Source of the DNA: Bog-473 sp963725895 | Lineage (GTDB): Bacteria > Actinomycetota > Acidimicrobiia > Acidimicrobiales > RAAP-2 | NCBI GenBank assembly: GCA_963725895.1 | Contig: CAVSAJ010000003.1 | Span: 806,001-870,000 of the forward strand | DNA: 64,000 nucleotides | Direction of reading: 5' to 3' | Shown: piece after piece, positions 44,955 to 54,247 of the stretch | How the letters are laid out: each line of letters opens with the position of its first letter | Numbering within the stretch: the first letter of the stretch is position 1 | Made by a program: the position numbers and the translations under genes | Notes under the pieces: model-generated | The model's input: only the letters and a program-made list of their open reading frames with translations | Databases searched by the model: none | Told to the model about the DNA's origin: nothing

Positions 44955-45493
44955 CGTGTGCACTGAATACAGTCTCGAAGCAGAGCCTTCCTCGCCAGCG
45001 CTCTCAGGCTGACGGGCTGGTCTGGGCCAGCCCGGGCGGTGGTCGCCACGTCTTTGCTGCCGGGCGAAGCGAGCACGAGCACTAGGAGTGCCCGGCGCCA
45101 TTTGACGATGGAGGTGTCGGTCTTGCTGCGGCCCCAACGGGCGATTTGCGGCAACTGCCTGCCCTCCTCACATGGGAGCCGGTGCACCTTGGCCGGAGTG
45201 GCCAAAGGGAAGGTTTGTGCACCGCGCTGCTCAGGTGGCGGACGCGAAAAATAGGATGGATGTCAGGGCACTGGCCTGCGTTGGGCTCGCTCAGACGGGT
45301 CGTTGCGGTAACCAAGCGCTTCATTTAGCAGAACGCCTGGTAGAGGAACGAGAGGGTCATTGCCGGACGCTCGCCGCTGGGAGTCCGGGGTCAAAGTCCA
45401 GTTGGGGGAGCTTACGAGCACCGTCGCGTCGGCCTGACTGATACCGACACTGGCCGCGTCACCCATGATGCTCGACTCTCGCCTCCGATGCCG
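44955..45493. other. Intergenic, no supported gene
   Basis: About 540 bases. Overlapping open stretches on both strands have no recognisable domain or ribosome-binding site. It lies between two convergent genes, so it needs no promoter; a bidirectional terminator is expected but none is obvious. Confidence 0.4.
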
Positions 45494-46918
45494 TCAGCTT
45501 GGAGGCACCAGGGCGCCGTTCACCAACAACCAGCCCGCTGGGAGTGACTTCGGTGTGCCCCTGGACCCACCCGACATGACACCCGTGAGGTTCGCTCCGG
45601 TGAGCTTCGCTCCCTCCAAGTTGGTGTTGGAGAGGTTGACACCGTTGAAGTCGTCGCCGGCAACCAACGCGCCGGCGAAGTCGGCGCCGCTGAAGTCGGT
45701 GTTGGTCGCTATCGGCGCGATGAAGGACGTGTTCTGGAGGTCGGCGTCGGAAAAGTTCGCGCGGGTTATGTCGGTGCCGAGGAAATCGGCGCCTGACATG
45801 TCGGCGTTGACCAGAACGGCAGATGAGAGATCTGCGGTGATGAGGTCGGCGCCAGAGAGGTCTGTGCCGGAGAGGTTTGCGCCGGCCAGATCGATCTTGT
45901 AATAGTCCGCGCCGGCCAGGTCCGCGCCGGCCAGGTCCGCGCCGGCCAGATCGGCGCTGGGCCCTGCCAGGTACCCGTTGACGACGCTGAAATCAAGGGG
46001 CAACTGGGCCGGCATCGTCGTGATGCCGCCGGAGCTCACCCCCGTCATGACGGCACCGGTGAGGTCGGCGTTCGTGAGGTCAGTAGCGGTGAGAGTGTCG
46101 TCGGTGAGGTCTGCGCCGGCCAGGTCGACGCCTGCCAGGTCCTGGCCTGCCAGATCGACTCCGGCCAGGTCGACACCCGGCCCCGCCAGGTACCTGTCGA
46201 CGACGCCGAACCCAAAGGGGAAATGGGCCGGTACCGTGGTGATGCCGCCCGAGCTCACTCCCGTCATGACGGCACCCGTGAGGTCGGCGTTCGTGAGGTC
46301 AGACCCTTTGAGACTTGCGTCGTAGAGGTTCGCATACGCCAGATCTGCATCAGTGAACGTGGCAGCGGTGAGCGTACTGCCGGAAAGATCGACGCTGAGG
46401 AGGTCGGCGTCTGCCAGGTTCGCCCCGGACAAGTTGGCTCCCTTCAGGTCAGCGCCCTCGATGTCGACGTGCTGGAGGTCCGCACCGCGAAGATCGGCGT
46501 CAGTAAGGTCAGCTCCGGGGTAGAGCAGGTGGCCGTCGACAGGTACGCCGGGAACGATGGTCGGACTGGGTGACGAAGGCTTGCTCCAGCGCGCGCCAAC
46601 CCGGGCGGCGACCGTGAAGGTGTACCGAGCTCCGTTGGCGAGACCGCGGACGGTGCAGGTGGTCGGGCCCGTCGTGGTGCAGTGGCGGCCCCCCGGCAGA
46701 GAGGTCACTCGGTACCGGTCGACCCCCCCGCTGCCGCTCGTCGCCGGGGCCTTCCAAGAGACGGTCGCTTCGCCGTCGCCGGCGACGGCCTGTAACGACC
46801 TTGGGGCGCTCGGTGGGGACGCGGTCGCCGCCTCGGTCGATGACGTACCACCCAGCATTGCCGCGGCCGAGATCAGGCTCGCCACGATCACGGAGCCGAC
46901 GTCGCGTCCGTAACGCAT
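45494..46918 (-). CDS. Secreted fibronectin-III plus pentapeptide-repeat protein
   Basis: 474 residues with a signal peptide (SVIVASLISAAAMLGG through STEA). Residues about 35-120 are one fibronectin type III domain (PSAPRSLQAVAGDGEATVSW, RYTFTVAA). The rest is pentapeptide repeats A(D/N)Lxx (for example ADLRGADLQHVDIEGADLKG) in three blocks. The first two blocks end in the same NADLTGAVMTGVSSGGITT plus P-x-x-F/L-P spacer and YLAGP restart. Pentapeptide repeats form a right-handed quadrilateral helix; a secreted form with FN3 suggests surface display or binding. The internal block duplication is striking. Confidence 0.85.
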   Translation of the reverse strand: MRYGRDVGSVIVASLISAAAMLGGTSSTEAATASPPSAPRSLQAVAGDGEATVSWKAPATSGSGGVDRYRVTSLPGGRHCTTTGPTTCTVRGLANGARYTFTVAARVGARWSKPSSPSPTIVPGVPVDGHLLYPGADLTDADLRGADLQHVDIEGADLKGANLSGANLADADLLSVDLSGSTLTAATFTDADLAYANLYDASLKGSDLTNADLTGAVMTGVSSGGITTVPAHFPFGFGVVDRYLAGPGVDLAGVDLAGQDLAGVDLAGADLTDDTLTATDLTNADLTGAVMTGVSSGGITTMPAQLPLDFSVVNGYLAGPSADLAGADLAGADLAGADYYKIDLAGANLSGTDLSGADLITADLSSAVLVNADMSGADFLGTDITRANFSDADLQNTSFIAPIATNTDFSGADFAGALVAGDDFNGVNLSNTNLEGAKLTGANLTGVMSGGSRGTPKSLPAGWLLVNGALVPPS

Positions 46919-47030
46919 GGCGTTGGAACCCCTTTCTCTGACGACGCACTCTGCAGCCCTCGACCGGTGACCGGCAGGGCGCGCGCATTACAGTCTTTGC
47001 GAGGAATCGTACGCGGAGCGGAGGGGTAAC

Positions 47031-49664
47031 GTGAGGCGGAGCGTCCGAACGCCAACCAGGTGGAGTCGATTGGTACTCGCCGGGGCGCGGGCAGTCATCA
47101 CGACGACGTTGGCGGGCACGATCGCCTCGGTGGGTCTGGTTGCGATCTCCAGCCAAGCCGGTGCAGCGGTGCACTACGTGACCGCCCCGGCATCGTTGGT
47201 CAATCCGTTCGTCGGTACCGCCAGCGTTCCGGGGTGGACGCCCAATTCTTTTGTGGGAGCTCAAACCAGCGGCAATACCTTCCCCGGAGCGGACGTGCCG
47301 TTCGGGATGGTCCAATGGAGCCCCGACACCCCGACCCGGGTGAATACCGGCGGGTACAACTACGACGATACGTCGATCATCGGTTACAGCTTGACCCACC
47401 TCTCTGGTACCGGTGGCCCGGCAGAAGGCGATGTCCCGATCCTCCCGGTGGTAGGAACCGTGCCGGCGGACCCCACCAGCGCCACCGAGCCGCTGCATCA
47501 CGATGACGAAGTTGCGTCACCCGGCTACTACAGCCTCGTGGCTGGTGGGGTGAGAACGCAGCTCACCACCACCCCCCGGTCGGGCATGGCTATCTTCACC
47601 TTTCCCAGCACTTCACGAAACGGCACCCTTCTCCTCAAGGTGTCGGACAGTGCAAACACCGTGACGGCCAGCAACTTCCACGTTGTCAGCGGCACCGAGG
47701 TCGACGGTTGGGCGACGACCAGCGCTTACAAGCTGTACTTCGACATGGTCTTCAACCGGTCGTTCGCCTCCTCAGGGAGTTGGAGCACCAACGGCAAGGG
47801 CGGAGACGTGACCTTCAATACCGCCGCGGATCCCGTGGTGCAGGCCAAGGTCGGTATCTCCTACGTAAGCACAGCCGACGCCGTGCTCAACCGGCGCGCC
47901 GAGAACCCCGGCTGGAATTTCCAGTCGGTCAGGGAGACTGCACACCGGACGTGGAGTTCCCTTCTGGGGAGAGTGCAAATTGCCGGCGGAAGCAGAGCTC
48001 AGCAGGCCACCTTCTATACCGCCCTCTATCACTCGCTGCTCCAGCCCAACGTATTCAATGACGTGAACGGTGAGTACATGGGATATGACGGAAAGGTCCA
48101 GAAGGTCAATCCGGACCAAAAGGCCGAATATACGAACTTCTCGGAATGGGACATCTCCCGCAGTGAGATTCAACTCCTGTCGCTTCTGGCGCCGAACAGG
48201 ATGGACGACATGATCACGTCCATGCTGAACGACGACACGCAAACCGGTGACCTCCCCAAGTGGTCGGCGGACGATTCCGAGGGTTACGCGATGGTGGGAG
48301 ACCCGGCGGACGACGTCATCGCCGACGCATACGCATTTGGGGCCCGAGATTTCAACGTTCAGCAGGCACTGGAGGACATGGAGAGACAAGCCGACGTTCC
48401 GAGCGTCATCCGTCCTGGCCTCGATTACTACGAGCGCGACGGATATCTGCCGATGAACGGGACGTACGGCTGTTGTGATTCCAACGCGCCGGTGTCGACG
48501 CAGGAGCAGTACAACGTCAACGACAATTCCATCGCCGAGCTGGCCAGCGAGCTGGGAGAGAGTGGAGTTTCCAAGAAGTTCGCGACCCGCGCCCAGAATT
48601 GGCAGACCGTCTTCAATCCTGCCAGCGGCTTCATGCAGCCAAAGCTTCTGAATGGTGCATTCGAGCCGGGGTTCGGTCCCGAGTCGGGGTTCGGCCCCAA
48701 CCCCTTCAATGGCTTCACCGAGACCGATTCCTACGTGTCGACGACCATGATCCCCTTCGACGTCAAGGGCCTCGTTGACGCCGAAGGTGGAGACCGGGCC
48801 TGGATCGCGCTCCTCAACGGTCTGACCTCGAGCGTCGTGGCGAACGGTACCAACCAGGTCCAGATGGGCAACGAGCCGTCGTTCGGCGTCCCTTGGGAAT
48901 ACGACTACGTCGGCGTTCCCTTCAAGACCCAAGAGGTCGTACGGGAGATCCAGGACCAGGACTACGCCGACAGCCCCACCGGTCTGGCTGGCAACGACGA
49001 TCTTGGAGAGATGAGCTCGTGGTACGTGTGGTCCGCACTCGGCTTGTACCCCGAGAATCCCGGGTCGTCCGAGGTCGTGCTCGGGAGCCCGCTCTTCAAG
49101 GGCGTCGTCGTCCACCTGGGCGACGGCGGAACCATCACCGAGAACGCTCCCAACGCCGCTGACAACGCCCCGTACGTGCACAGTCTGACCGTCAACGGGA
49201 CAACCTGGACGCGGACCTACCTCAGTTCCAGTGTCTTCACCAAGGGCGGGACATTGGACTGGACGCTCGCCACCTGGCCGAGCACAACGTGGGGCGCTGC
49301 AGCTAAGGATGCGCCGCCGTCGAGCGCCCAGGGGTTACTCCCCGCGCTCGGTTACGTGTCCAACAGCGATGGCGAGAGTGTCGTGGACCCCGGATCGAGC
49401 GTGAACATCTCGCTGGGCGTCCAGAGCATGTCCAAAGTTTCCCAGCACATCAGCTGGAGAGCGAAGTCGGAATCCCGCTCCAACATCGCCGTGGAGCCGG
49501 CTGCCGGAGCCCTGACAGTCAAGAGCGAGGCCAAGTCCGCGGAGCCGATTCAGCTCCACGTGCCGGCGGCCACGGCAGCAGGGACATACACCGTGACCTT
49601 CGCCCTTCACGCGGCCAACGGCACCGCTCTTTCGAACGTCGTCACCGAGGTCGAGGTTCCTTGA
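47031..49664 (+). CDS. Secreted alpha-mannosidase, GH92 family
   Basis: 877 residues from a GTG; signal peptide VITTTLAGTIASVGLVAISS. NPFVGTASVPGWTPNSFVGA, NTFPGADVPFGMVQWSPDTP and GYSLTHLSGTGGPAEGDVPI are hallmark GH92 sequences. QYNVNDNSIAELASELGESG and GNDDLGEMSSWYVWSALGLY hold the C-domain acid/base region (N-D-D-x-G-x-M-S-x-W). A C-terminal beta-sandwich of about 120 residues (NSDGESVVDPGSSVNISLGV) is added. GH92 enzymes are calcium-dependent exo-alpha-mannosidases. It is divergent from the pentapeptide protein, with a 112-base gap. Confidence 0.9.
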   Translation: MRRSVRTPTRWSRLVLAGARAVITTTLAGTIASVGLVAISSQAGAAVHYVTAPASLVNPFVGTASVPGWTPNSFVGAQTSGNTFPGADVPFGMVQWSPDTPTRVNTGGYNYDDTSIIGYSLTHLSGTGGPAEGDVPILPVVGTVPADPTSATEPLHHDDEVASPGYYSLVAGGVRTQLTTTPRSGMAIFTFPSTSRNGTLLLKVSDSANTVTASNFHVVSGTEVDGWATTSAYKLYFDMVFNRSFASSGSWSTNGKGGDVTFNTAADPVVQAKVGISYVSTADAVLNRRAENPGWNFQSVRETAHRTWSSLLGRVQIAGGSRAQQATFYTALYHSLLQPNVFNDVNGEYMGYDGKVQKVNPDQKAEYTNFSEWDISRSEIQLLSLLAPNRMDDMITSMLNDDTQTGDLPKWSADDSEGYAMVGDPADDVIADAYAFGARDFNVQQALEDMERQADVPSVIRPGLDYYERDGYLPMNGTYGCCDSNAPVSTQEQYNVNDNSIAELASELGESGVSKKFATRAQNWQTVFNPASGFMQPKLLNGAFEPGFGPESGFGPNPFNGFTETDSYVSTTMIPFDVKGLVDAEGGDRAWIALLNGLTSSVVANGTNQVQMGNEPSFGVPWEYDYVGVPFKTQEVVREIQDQDYADSPTGLAGNDDLGEMSSWYVWSALGLYPENPGSSEVVLGSPLFKGVVVHLGDGGTITENAPNAADNAPYVHSLTVNGTTWTRTYLSSSVFTKGGTLDWTLATWPSTTWGAAAKDAPPSSAQGLLPALGYVSNSDGESVVDPGSSVNISLGVQSMSKVSQHISWRAKSESRSNIAVEPAAGALTVKSEAKSAEPIQLHVPAATAAGTYTVTFALHAANGTALSNVVTEVEVP

Positions 49665-49963
49665 GACGCAAGGAGGTTTGGAGTACTTCGGCCTCGCGTC
49701 CTCGATCCGGTGGCGGTGCGATGTCGTTCACCATGGCAGGACGTCGGGACCGCGCCGGCACACCTGCGGCCAACGTTCAAACCGTTTATCTAACGTCCTT
49801 CTTGCCGCCGGCAGTCGACACCTGCGAGACCAACGACACCGAGCTGAGGTAGAAATAAGGGTTGTATAGACGGTGGCTCAGAATCTGGCCTTCGGCTCCG
49901 AACCCGAAGGTCTTCGATGTCCTCCGGAACCTTTACGGGAGCACACCTACTCCGTCGTCGGGC
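49665..49963. other. Intergenic, nothing recognised
   Basis: About 300 bases after the GH92 gene. AAGGAGG at 49671 precedes no plausible coding frame. No gene or repeat is supported. Confidence 0.4.
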
Positions 49964-50384
49964 TCAAGCGTCACTGACCAAATAATGCCAGGCCAGGGTG
50001 TGGATCGTGCCGTCGAGATCGAGCGACCAGCCGGGATTGTGCGCCACCTCCCAGACGTATCCTTCAGGATCGGCAAACGCTCCGGTCGTGCCGCCCCAAT
50101 CGGCGATCGCTGCGTGACGAACGATCGAACCTCCGGCTTGAAGGGCTTCGTTCAAGACATCGGTCACTTCCTCGGGCGACCGCACGTTGTAGGCCAACTC
50201 GATCCCCGGGGGCACCGTGACCACCCAGCGCAGTCCACAATCCAAAAACCATCCCACCAACTTGGAAGAAACACACCTCGTCATCGGGCTGTTGGGCACC
50301 CGACCAGCCGACAGATTCATAAAATCCTCGGGCTCGAGCGAGATCTGAGACTCCAAGCGTGATCAGACTGACGCGCTGTTCCAT
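49964..50384 (-). pseudogene. VOC family protein, one frameshift
   Basis: Starting at ATG 50384, MEQRVSLITLGVSDLARARG, FYESVGWSGAQQPDDEVCFF and QVGGMVFGLWTALGG form the first half. The frame then shifts in the CCCCGGGGG tract at about 50205-50213 and continues as ELAYNVRSPEEVTDVLNEAL and GGTTGAFADPEGYVWEVAHN to a stop at 49964. The repaired length of about 139 residues is normal for single-domain VOC proteins. The G/C homopolymer makes a sequencing indel possible. Confidence 0.65.
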
Positions 50385-51034
50385 CTGATCATCATCGCAA
50401 ACGGCGATGTGCGGCTGAGGCCTCCGGGCCCCTTCGCCGGTTTCGCGGCGGCAGCGCAGCTGGCAGCCAAGACTGACTGCGTGCTTGCTATCGTGAGCAC
50501 CCAGTCGATGGCGCAAGATCGACAGGAGGCGGCTGAGCCAGTCAGCTCGAGCGATAAGGACGAGATGACGCCCTGAACTGGTGATGTGCCGCTTAACCCC
50601 ACGTTTCGGACATAGATCACAAGACGTGGGTTTGCTGAATCCTTTCCAACCTCCAGAGCGCGGGGATGGCGACGGAGGATGGCCCATGGTTCAGTGGCCG
50701 TTTCGAGCCGCTGCCCACGGCACCTGCGCTCGCGGCTGTTGTCTGCCGGGATCCGGCCCGATCTGGGCACCCTGGCGACAGCGCGACCATGTCTTGATCC
50801 GGCACGAGTGGGGAATCGGATCGGGAACTTGACTTCCGGTATCACTCGGTCGGCTCGTCGCGCGCCTCGCGGGACTCCGACATGTTTCGATCTGCGCACA
50901 CCAGCGGAGGCTTGCGGCGCCGTCGGTGACGCCGCCGATCAGGACGCTCTGACACGTGTGTAGCTCAATGAAAGAACAGCGCATGGAGGGTCTTGAGCGT
51001 GTTCGTCTTGACCTGCAGGGTGCAGGAAGGACTG
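50385..51034. other. Intergenic with dispersed repeat copy B, no gene
   Basis: About 650 bases of apparently decayed DNA. Besides the repeat at 50621-50690 nothing could be assigned; open stretches are Arg/Pro-rich and overlap on both strands. Confidence 0.45.
50621..50690 (+). repeat. Dispersed repeat, copy B
   Basis: Matches 43406-43473. Here CCCACGTTT (50598-50606) and AAGACGTGGG (50621-50630) also form an inverted repeat at the left end. It lies in a region of about 650 bases (50385-51034) with no gene. Confidence 0.5.
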
Positions 51035-51704
51035 TCAGCCTTTCGTTGAAGCACTGGCAGCTGAAGGCTCTGCCCCATTTGCCCCTGGGACGGGCGCACG
51101 TTCCGAAGCTGGCCGATCGCCGAGCTTCGTCGCAGCACCAGTCTCTCTCGAGAGGAAGGCGCCCATCTCTTGAATCGTACTCATGAGCGGTCCGGGGAAC
51201 ACGATCGTCGAGTTCTTGTCGACGCCGATCTCAATCAACGTCTGCAGGTTGCGGAGCTGCAGCGCGAGGGGGTGCTCCATCATGATGTCAGCGGCATTGC
51301 CGAGGGCTGTGGCAGCGAGGAACTCGCCTTCCGCCGCGATGATCTTCGCTCGCTTCTCGCGCTCTGCCTCAGCTTGCTTTGCCATCGCCCGCTTCATCGT
51401 GTCGGGCAGCAGGATGTCCTTCAGCTCGACACGATCGTGACGAGCACGCCCCACTCCGAGGTCTCGACCTCGAGGATGTTCTTGATGTCCTCGTTGATGG
51501 TGTCGGTCTCCGCCAGGATATCGTCGAGGGTGTGCTGGCCGACCACCTTTCGAAGCGTTGTCTGGGCGATCTGGTCGATGGCCGCCTGGACACTCTCGAT
51601 GGCGACCACGGACTTGGTCGCGTCGACGATGCGGTAGTAGGCGACGGCGGAGACGTCGACGCTCACGTTGTCGCGCGTGATGATCCCTTGGGTTTTCTGT
51701 GGAA
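51035..51704 (-). pseudogene. Slipin/stomatin (SPFH, band 7) protein, N-terminus lost, one frameshift
   Basis: On the minus strand: QGIITRDNVSVDVSAVAYYR, IVDATKSVVAIESVQAAIDQ and ATLRKVVGQHTLDDILAET-like sequence (IAQTTLRKVVGQHTLDDILA) are the SPFH core. The frame shifts near 51432-51441 into VELKDILLPDTMKRAMAKQA, then EAEREKRAKIIAAEGEFLAA and the C-terminal tail to 51035. The membrane hairpin and first third of the SPFH domain are missing, cut at about 51704 where an HxlR fragment starts on the other strand. Confidence 0.75.
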
Positions 51705-52173
51705 CGGAAGAGCTTCGCCGACATGCACTGCTCGGTGGCCCAGTGCCTGGAGGTCGTCGGCGAGTGGTGGTCGATGCTGATCCTGCGAGACGTGTTCTTG
51801 GGCGTGACCCGCTTCGACGACTTCCAAGAGCGCCTGGGAATTCCCGCAATATCTTGAACCACCGGCTCAATCACCTTGTCGAAACCGGCGTCCTTTAGAA
51901 GGTGCGCTACAGCGATCACCCGCCCCGCTACGACTATCGGCTGACCGAGCAGGCCGTGACCTTTGGCCGGTCCTCACCGCCATGCGCCAGTGGGGTGACC
52001 GCTACGCCGCACCCAATGGGCCACCTCTCGAGGTGACCCACAAGACCTGCGGCCACATCTCCAACGCGGTCTTGGTGTGCTCTGTGTGTGGCGAGCGCCG
52101 AGAAGCCAGAGACGTCCGCGCCGCTCCCGGCCCAGGAGCGGTCGAGCCTCTCGTCGGGACAGCGAAGCCGTGA
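51705..52173 (+). pseudogene. HxlR-family regulator, start lost and two frameshifts
   Basis: KSFADMHCSVAQCLEVVGEW and MLILRDVFLGVTRFDDFQER are the N-terminal winged-helix of HxlR proteins, including the conserved Cys. After frame changes near 51850 and 51975 come ILNHRLNHLVETGVL, RYDYRLTEQ and then MRQWGDRYAAPNGPPLEVTH, CGHISNAVLVCSVCGERRE and the end at TGA 52171. The ATG-containing first codons are missing at the junction with the slipin remnant. Confidence 0.75.
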
Positions 52174-52264
52174 CGTCGCCCTTCCCCGCGCAGGCACTGC
52201 GAGAGCCTGCCGCTCGGACGTGCGTACCGATGCGTGGACGGGCCCCCACGAGCTTCTGTCCAGC

Positions 52265-52459
52265 GTGACCTTATCGAGAGGGAAGGGGAGGGATCGTGAG
52301 GGAACCTGAGGGGATCTCAACGCCGCCACCAGGAAAGTCCTCGGAGAGGACCTGGTCACAACGCCGAGAACCAGACATTCGCAATGTAGAGGCCGAGGGT
52401 TGGAGTTCCTTCACCTCCACGAAATGCCCAAGTCAAAGGGCCAAAGTGGGATCCCCCAA
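52265..52459 (+). repeat. att-like direct repeat (copy 3), diverged tRNA/tmRNA 3' end
   Basis: Only one arm unit remains (GTGACCTTATCGAGAGGG). The conserved segment and stem-loop follow. The 43-base core (52378-52420) differs from copies 1 and 2 at two T-arm positions (GGGTTGGAGTTCC instead of GGGTTCGAGTCCC), which breaks the universal T-loop. The tail GAAATGCCCAAGTCAAAGGG and GTGGGATCCCCCAA (52421-52459) matches copy 1. Most diverged and most distal copy; taken as the oldest junction. Confidence 0.7.
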
Positions 52460-52637
52460 GGAATAATCGAGCTCTAGGTGGCTTTGCGTCACAGTAGTGA
52501 AGTTGCGTGCCCGCACAGCGTCATTGCCTTGAAGTTGAAGCTATGGTGCTTGACTCTACGGCTCTTGTCGCTGCACTAGTAGCTTCAGACTCACGGAGTC
52601 CTTCCGAAGTTTCAACGCTGAGTTTTACGTCGCTTCG
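52460..52637. other. Short spacer after att copy 3
   Basis: About 180 bases. In-frame sequence just before 52638 (RLTESFRSFNAEFYVAS) looks like a natural N-terminal extension of the following membrane protein but has no start codon, so that gene may have lost its true start here. Confidence 0.4.
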
Positions 52638-53231
52638 GTGACCGTGATTCCGATCTTCTTTATAACGCTCGCGGTGGAGGTTCGTGCTGCCAGCTATCCC
52701 ATCATGCGCCGGATGGTCGCCCTGTACCGGTACAGAAAGCTTCGACGCTTCGAATCGATGCGCGAGCGCTTCCACTGGTTGATTCGGGGCATGCTCGTTG
52801 CGTTAACGGCCCTTCTGGTCCCAGTCGTCGCCTTGGGATGGGCAGCCGAGGTCATCGGTCTCCTAGCCTTGGACAAGCGGACGATTGGTCCGTCTCAGCA
52901 CGTCTTGGTCGTCATCGGCGTGGTCGCCCTTCCCACCGTGGTGTTCCTCTGGGCGATCGCAATCAGGGAACGTGAGCCCACTCCCCTCGATGAGGAGCTG
53001 GATCGGCTGTCTCGGAGTCGCCGCGAGACGATCGACGGCATGAGTGAGCGTCTTCACTCGATGGAGCGGGCGGCCGGTCGAGACGACACCAGCGATACTG
53101 CAAAGGTCCGTCGTACACGTCGACAGCTGGGTGCGCTGACTCGTCGAGATCAGAAGCTGACAAGTTCGACTGGCAAGGCGCGTCGGTCTCTTCAAAACCT
53201 TCGCGAGCATCAGCAGACGACGCGGCGGTGA
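52638..53231 (+). CDS. Membrane protein with C-terminal coiled coil, possibly 5' truncated
   Basis: 197 residues from a GTG. TM helices are at about 2-15 (IPIFFITLAVEV), 50-75 (GMLVALTALLVPVVALGWAA) and 87-107 (HVLVVIGVVALPTVVFLWAI). The C-terminal 85 residues are charged and helical (LDEELDRLSRSRRETIDGMS, then GKARRSLQNLREHQQ), a likely coiled coil in the cytoplasm. Open sequence upstream suggests the N-terminus once began earlier. The family is unknown. Confidence 0.5.
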   Translation: MTVIPIFFITLAVEVRAASYPIMRRMVALYRYRKLRRFESMRERFHWLIRGMLVALTALLVPVVALGWAAEVIGLLALDKRTIGPSQHVLVVIGVVALPTVVFLWAIAIREREPTPLDEELDRLSRSRRETIDGMSERLHSMERAAGRDDTSDTAKVRRTRRQLGALTRRDQKLTSSTGKARRSLQNLREHQQTTRR

Positions 53232-53309
53232 TCTTGCTCGCCTCGGAGACCAAATCTCTCCGAGTGTTGTCTTGCGGACGGGACACCCTGCAGCGATCTG
53301 ACCCCGAGC

Positions 53310-53900
53310 ATGTCACTTCGGCCACGCGAGAAGCGGTTTCGTACCGGGCGGCCCCCGTACTCGCTCTTGACCCGCGCCATCGAGTACGACCTGCTGCCGA
53401 CCTGCCAGCGCTATGGGATGGGCGTGCTGGACCCGCGCCATCGAGTACGACCTGCTGCCGACCTGCCAGCGCTATGGGATGGGCGTGCTGGCCTACAGCC
53501 CACTGGCCAGTGGCTGGCTGTCGGGCAAATACCGCAAAGGTCAGGAGATCAGTGGGTCGGGCTCCGCCGCTGGCCAGGGCGCTTCGACGCGACCAACCCC
53601 GCAAATGCCGCCAAGCTCGACGCCGCCGACGCCCTCGGCATTCTCGCCGACGAGGCCGGGCTCACGCTCGTGCAGATGGCAGTTGCGTTTGCCATCCGTC
53701 ACCCTGCGATCACCTCAACCATCATCGGCCCGCGCACCATGGAACACTTGGACTGCTATCTCGCCGCCGACGGGATCGAACTGTCAGACGACGTGCTCGA
53801 TCGCATCGACGAGATCGTGGCAGCCGGGGTTACGATCAACGTCGTCGACAACGTGTGGAAACTCGGTACGAGGGCGTTGGACACCGCATACCGCCGGTAG
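53310..53900 (+). pseudogene. Aldo/keto reductase, C-terminal half, disrupted by a 61-bp duplication
   Basis: PPYSLLTRAIEYDLLPTCQR, YGMGVLAYSPLASGWLSGKY and, in a shifted frame, ANAAKLDAADALGILADEAG, LTLVQMAVAFAIRHPAITST and IIGPRTMEHLDCYLAADGIE are the second half of AKR family oxidoreductases. The N-terminal half with the catalytic Tyr/Lys is absent. A perfect 61-bp tandem duplication breaks the frame, and another shift lies near 53580. Confidence 0.75.
53370..53491 (+). repeat. Perfect 61-bp tandem duplication inside the aldo/keto reductase remnant
   Basis: The unit ACCCGCGCCATCGAGTACGA through GGGATGGGCGTGCTGG at 53370-53430 is repeated exactly at 53431-53491. As 61 is not a multiple of three it shifts the frame. 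Exact identity implies a recent event. Confidence 0.95.
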
Positions 53901-53986
53901 GCAGCCCGGCCGGCGGAGAACCTCATCACCTCTCGAGATGTATCCGGTCGACCGTCGGGCCCTGAACCCGAAGATCGCCGCCTTTA

Positions 53987-54241
53987 TCAGCTGAGCGCGG
54001 TGCCTGCCGTTTGCAATCCGCGGAGTGATTGGCGTGAGAGCACGGCGAGTTCCTGCCGGTTGGTGGGTTCGGACCAACGGGCGTGGGCGGTCTTCAAAGC
54101 CAGGATACCAATTTCGGCAGCGAGGCTCGCGGCCGGGCCTGGCACTCCTCGTGTCTTGAGCGCGTCAGTTATGGCCATGGCCAATCCGACGCGCTTGAGC
54201 GTGGCGCATTCTTCGCTGCCGGCCGCGATGGCAGTTTGCAT
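53987..54241 (-). pseudogene. TetR-family regulator, C-terminal remnant
   Basis: AMAITDALKTRGVPGPAASL, AAEIGILALKTAHARWSEPT and then NRQELAVLSRQSLRGLQTAG match the end of the ligand domain of actinobacterial TetR proteins (the A-x-L-A-A-E-x-G-x-L-A-x-K-x-A-x-x-R-W pattern). The HTH half is absent; sequence upstream is the end of the dioxygenase-rhodanese gene, 6 bases away. Confidence 0.6.
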
Positions 54242-54247
54242 CTTTCT

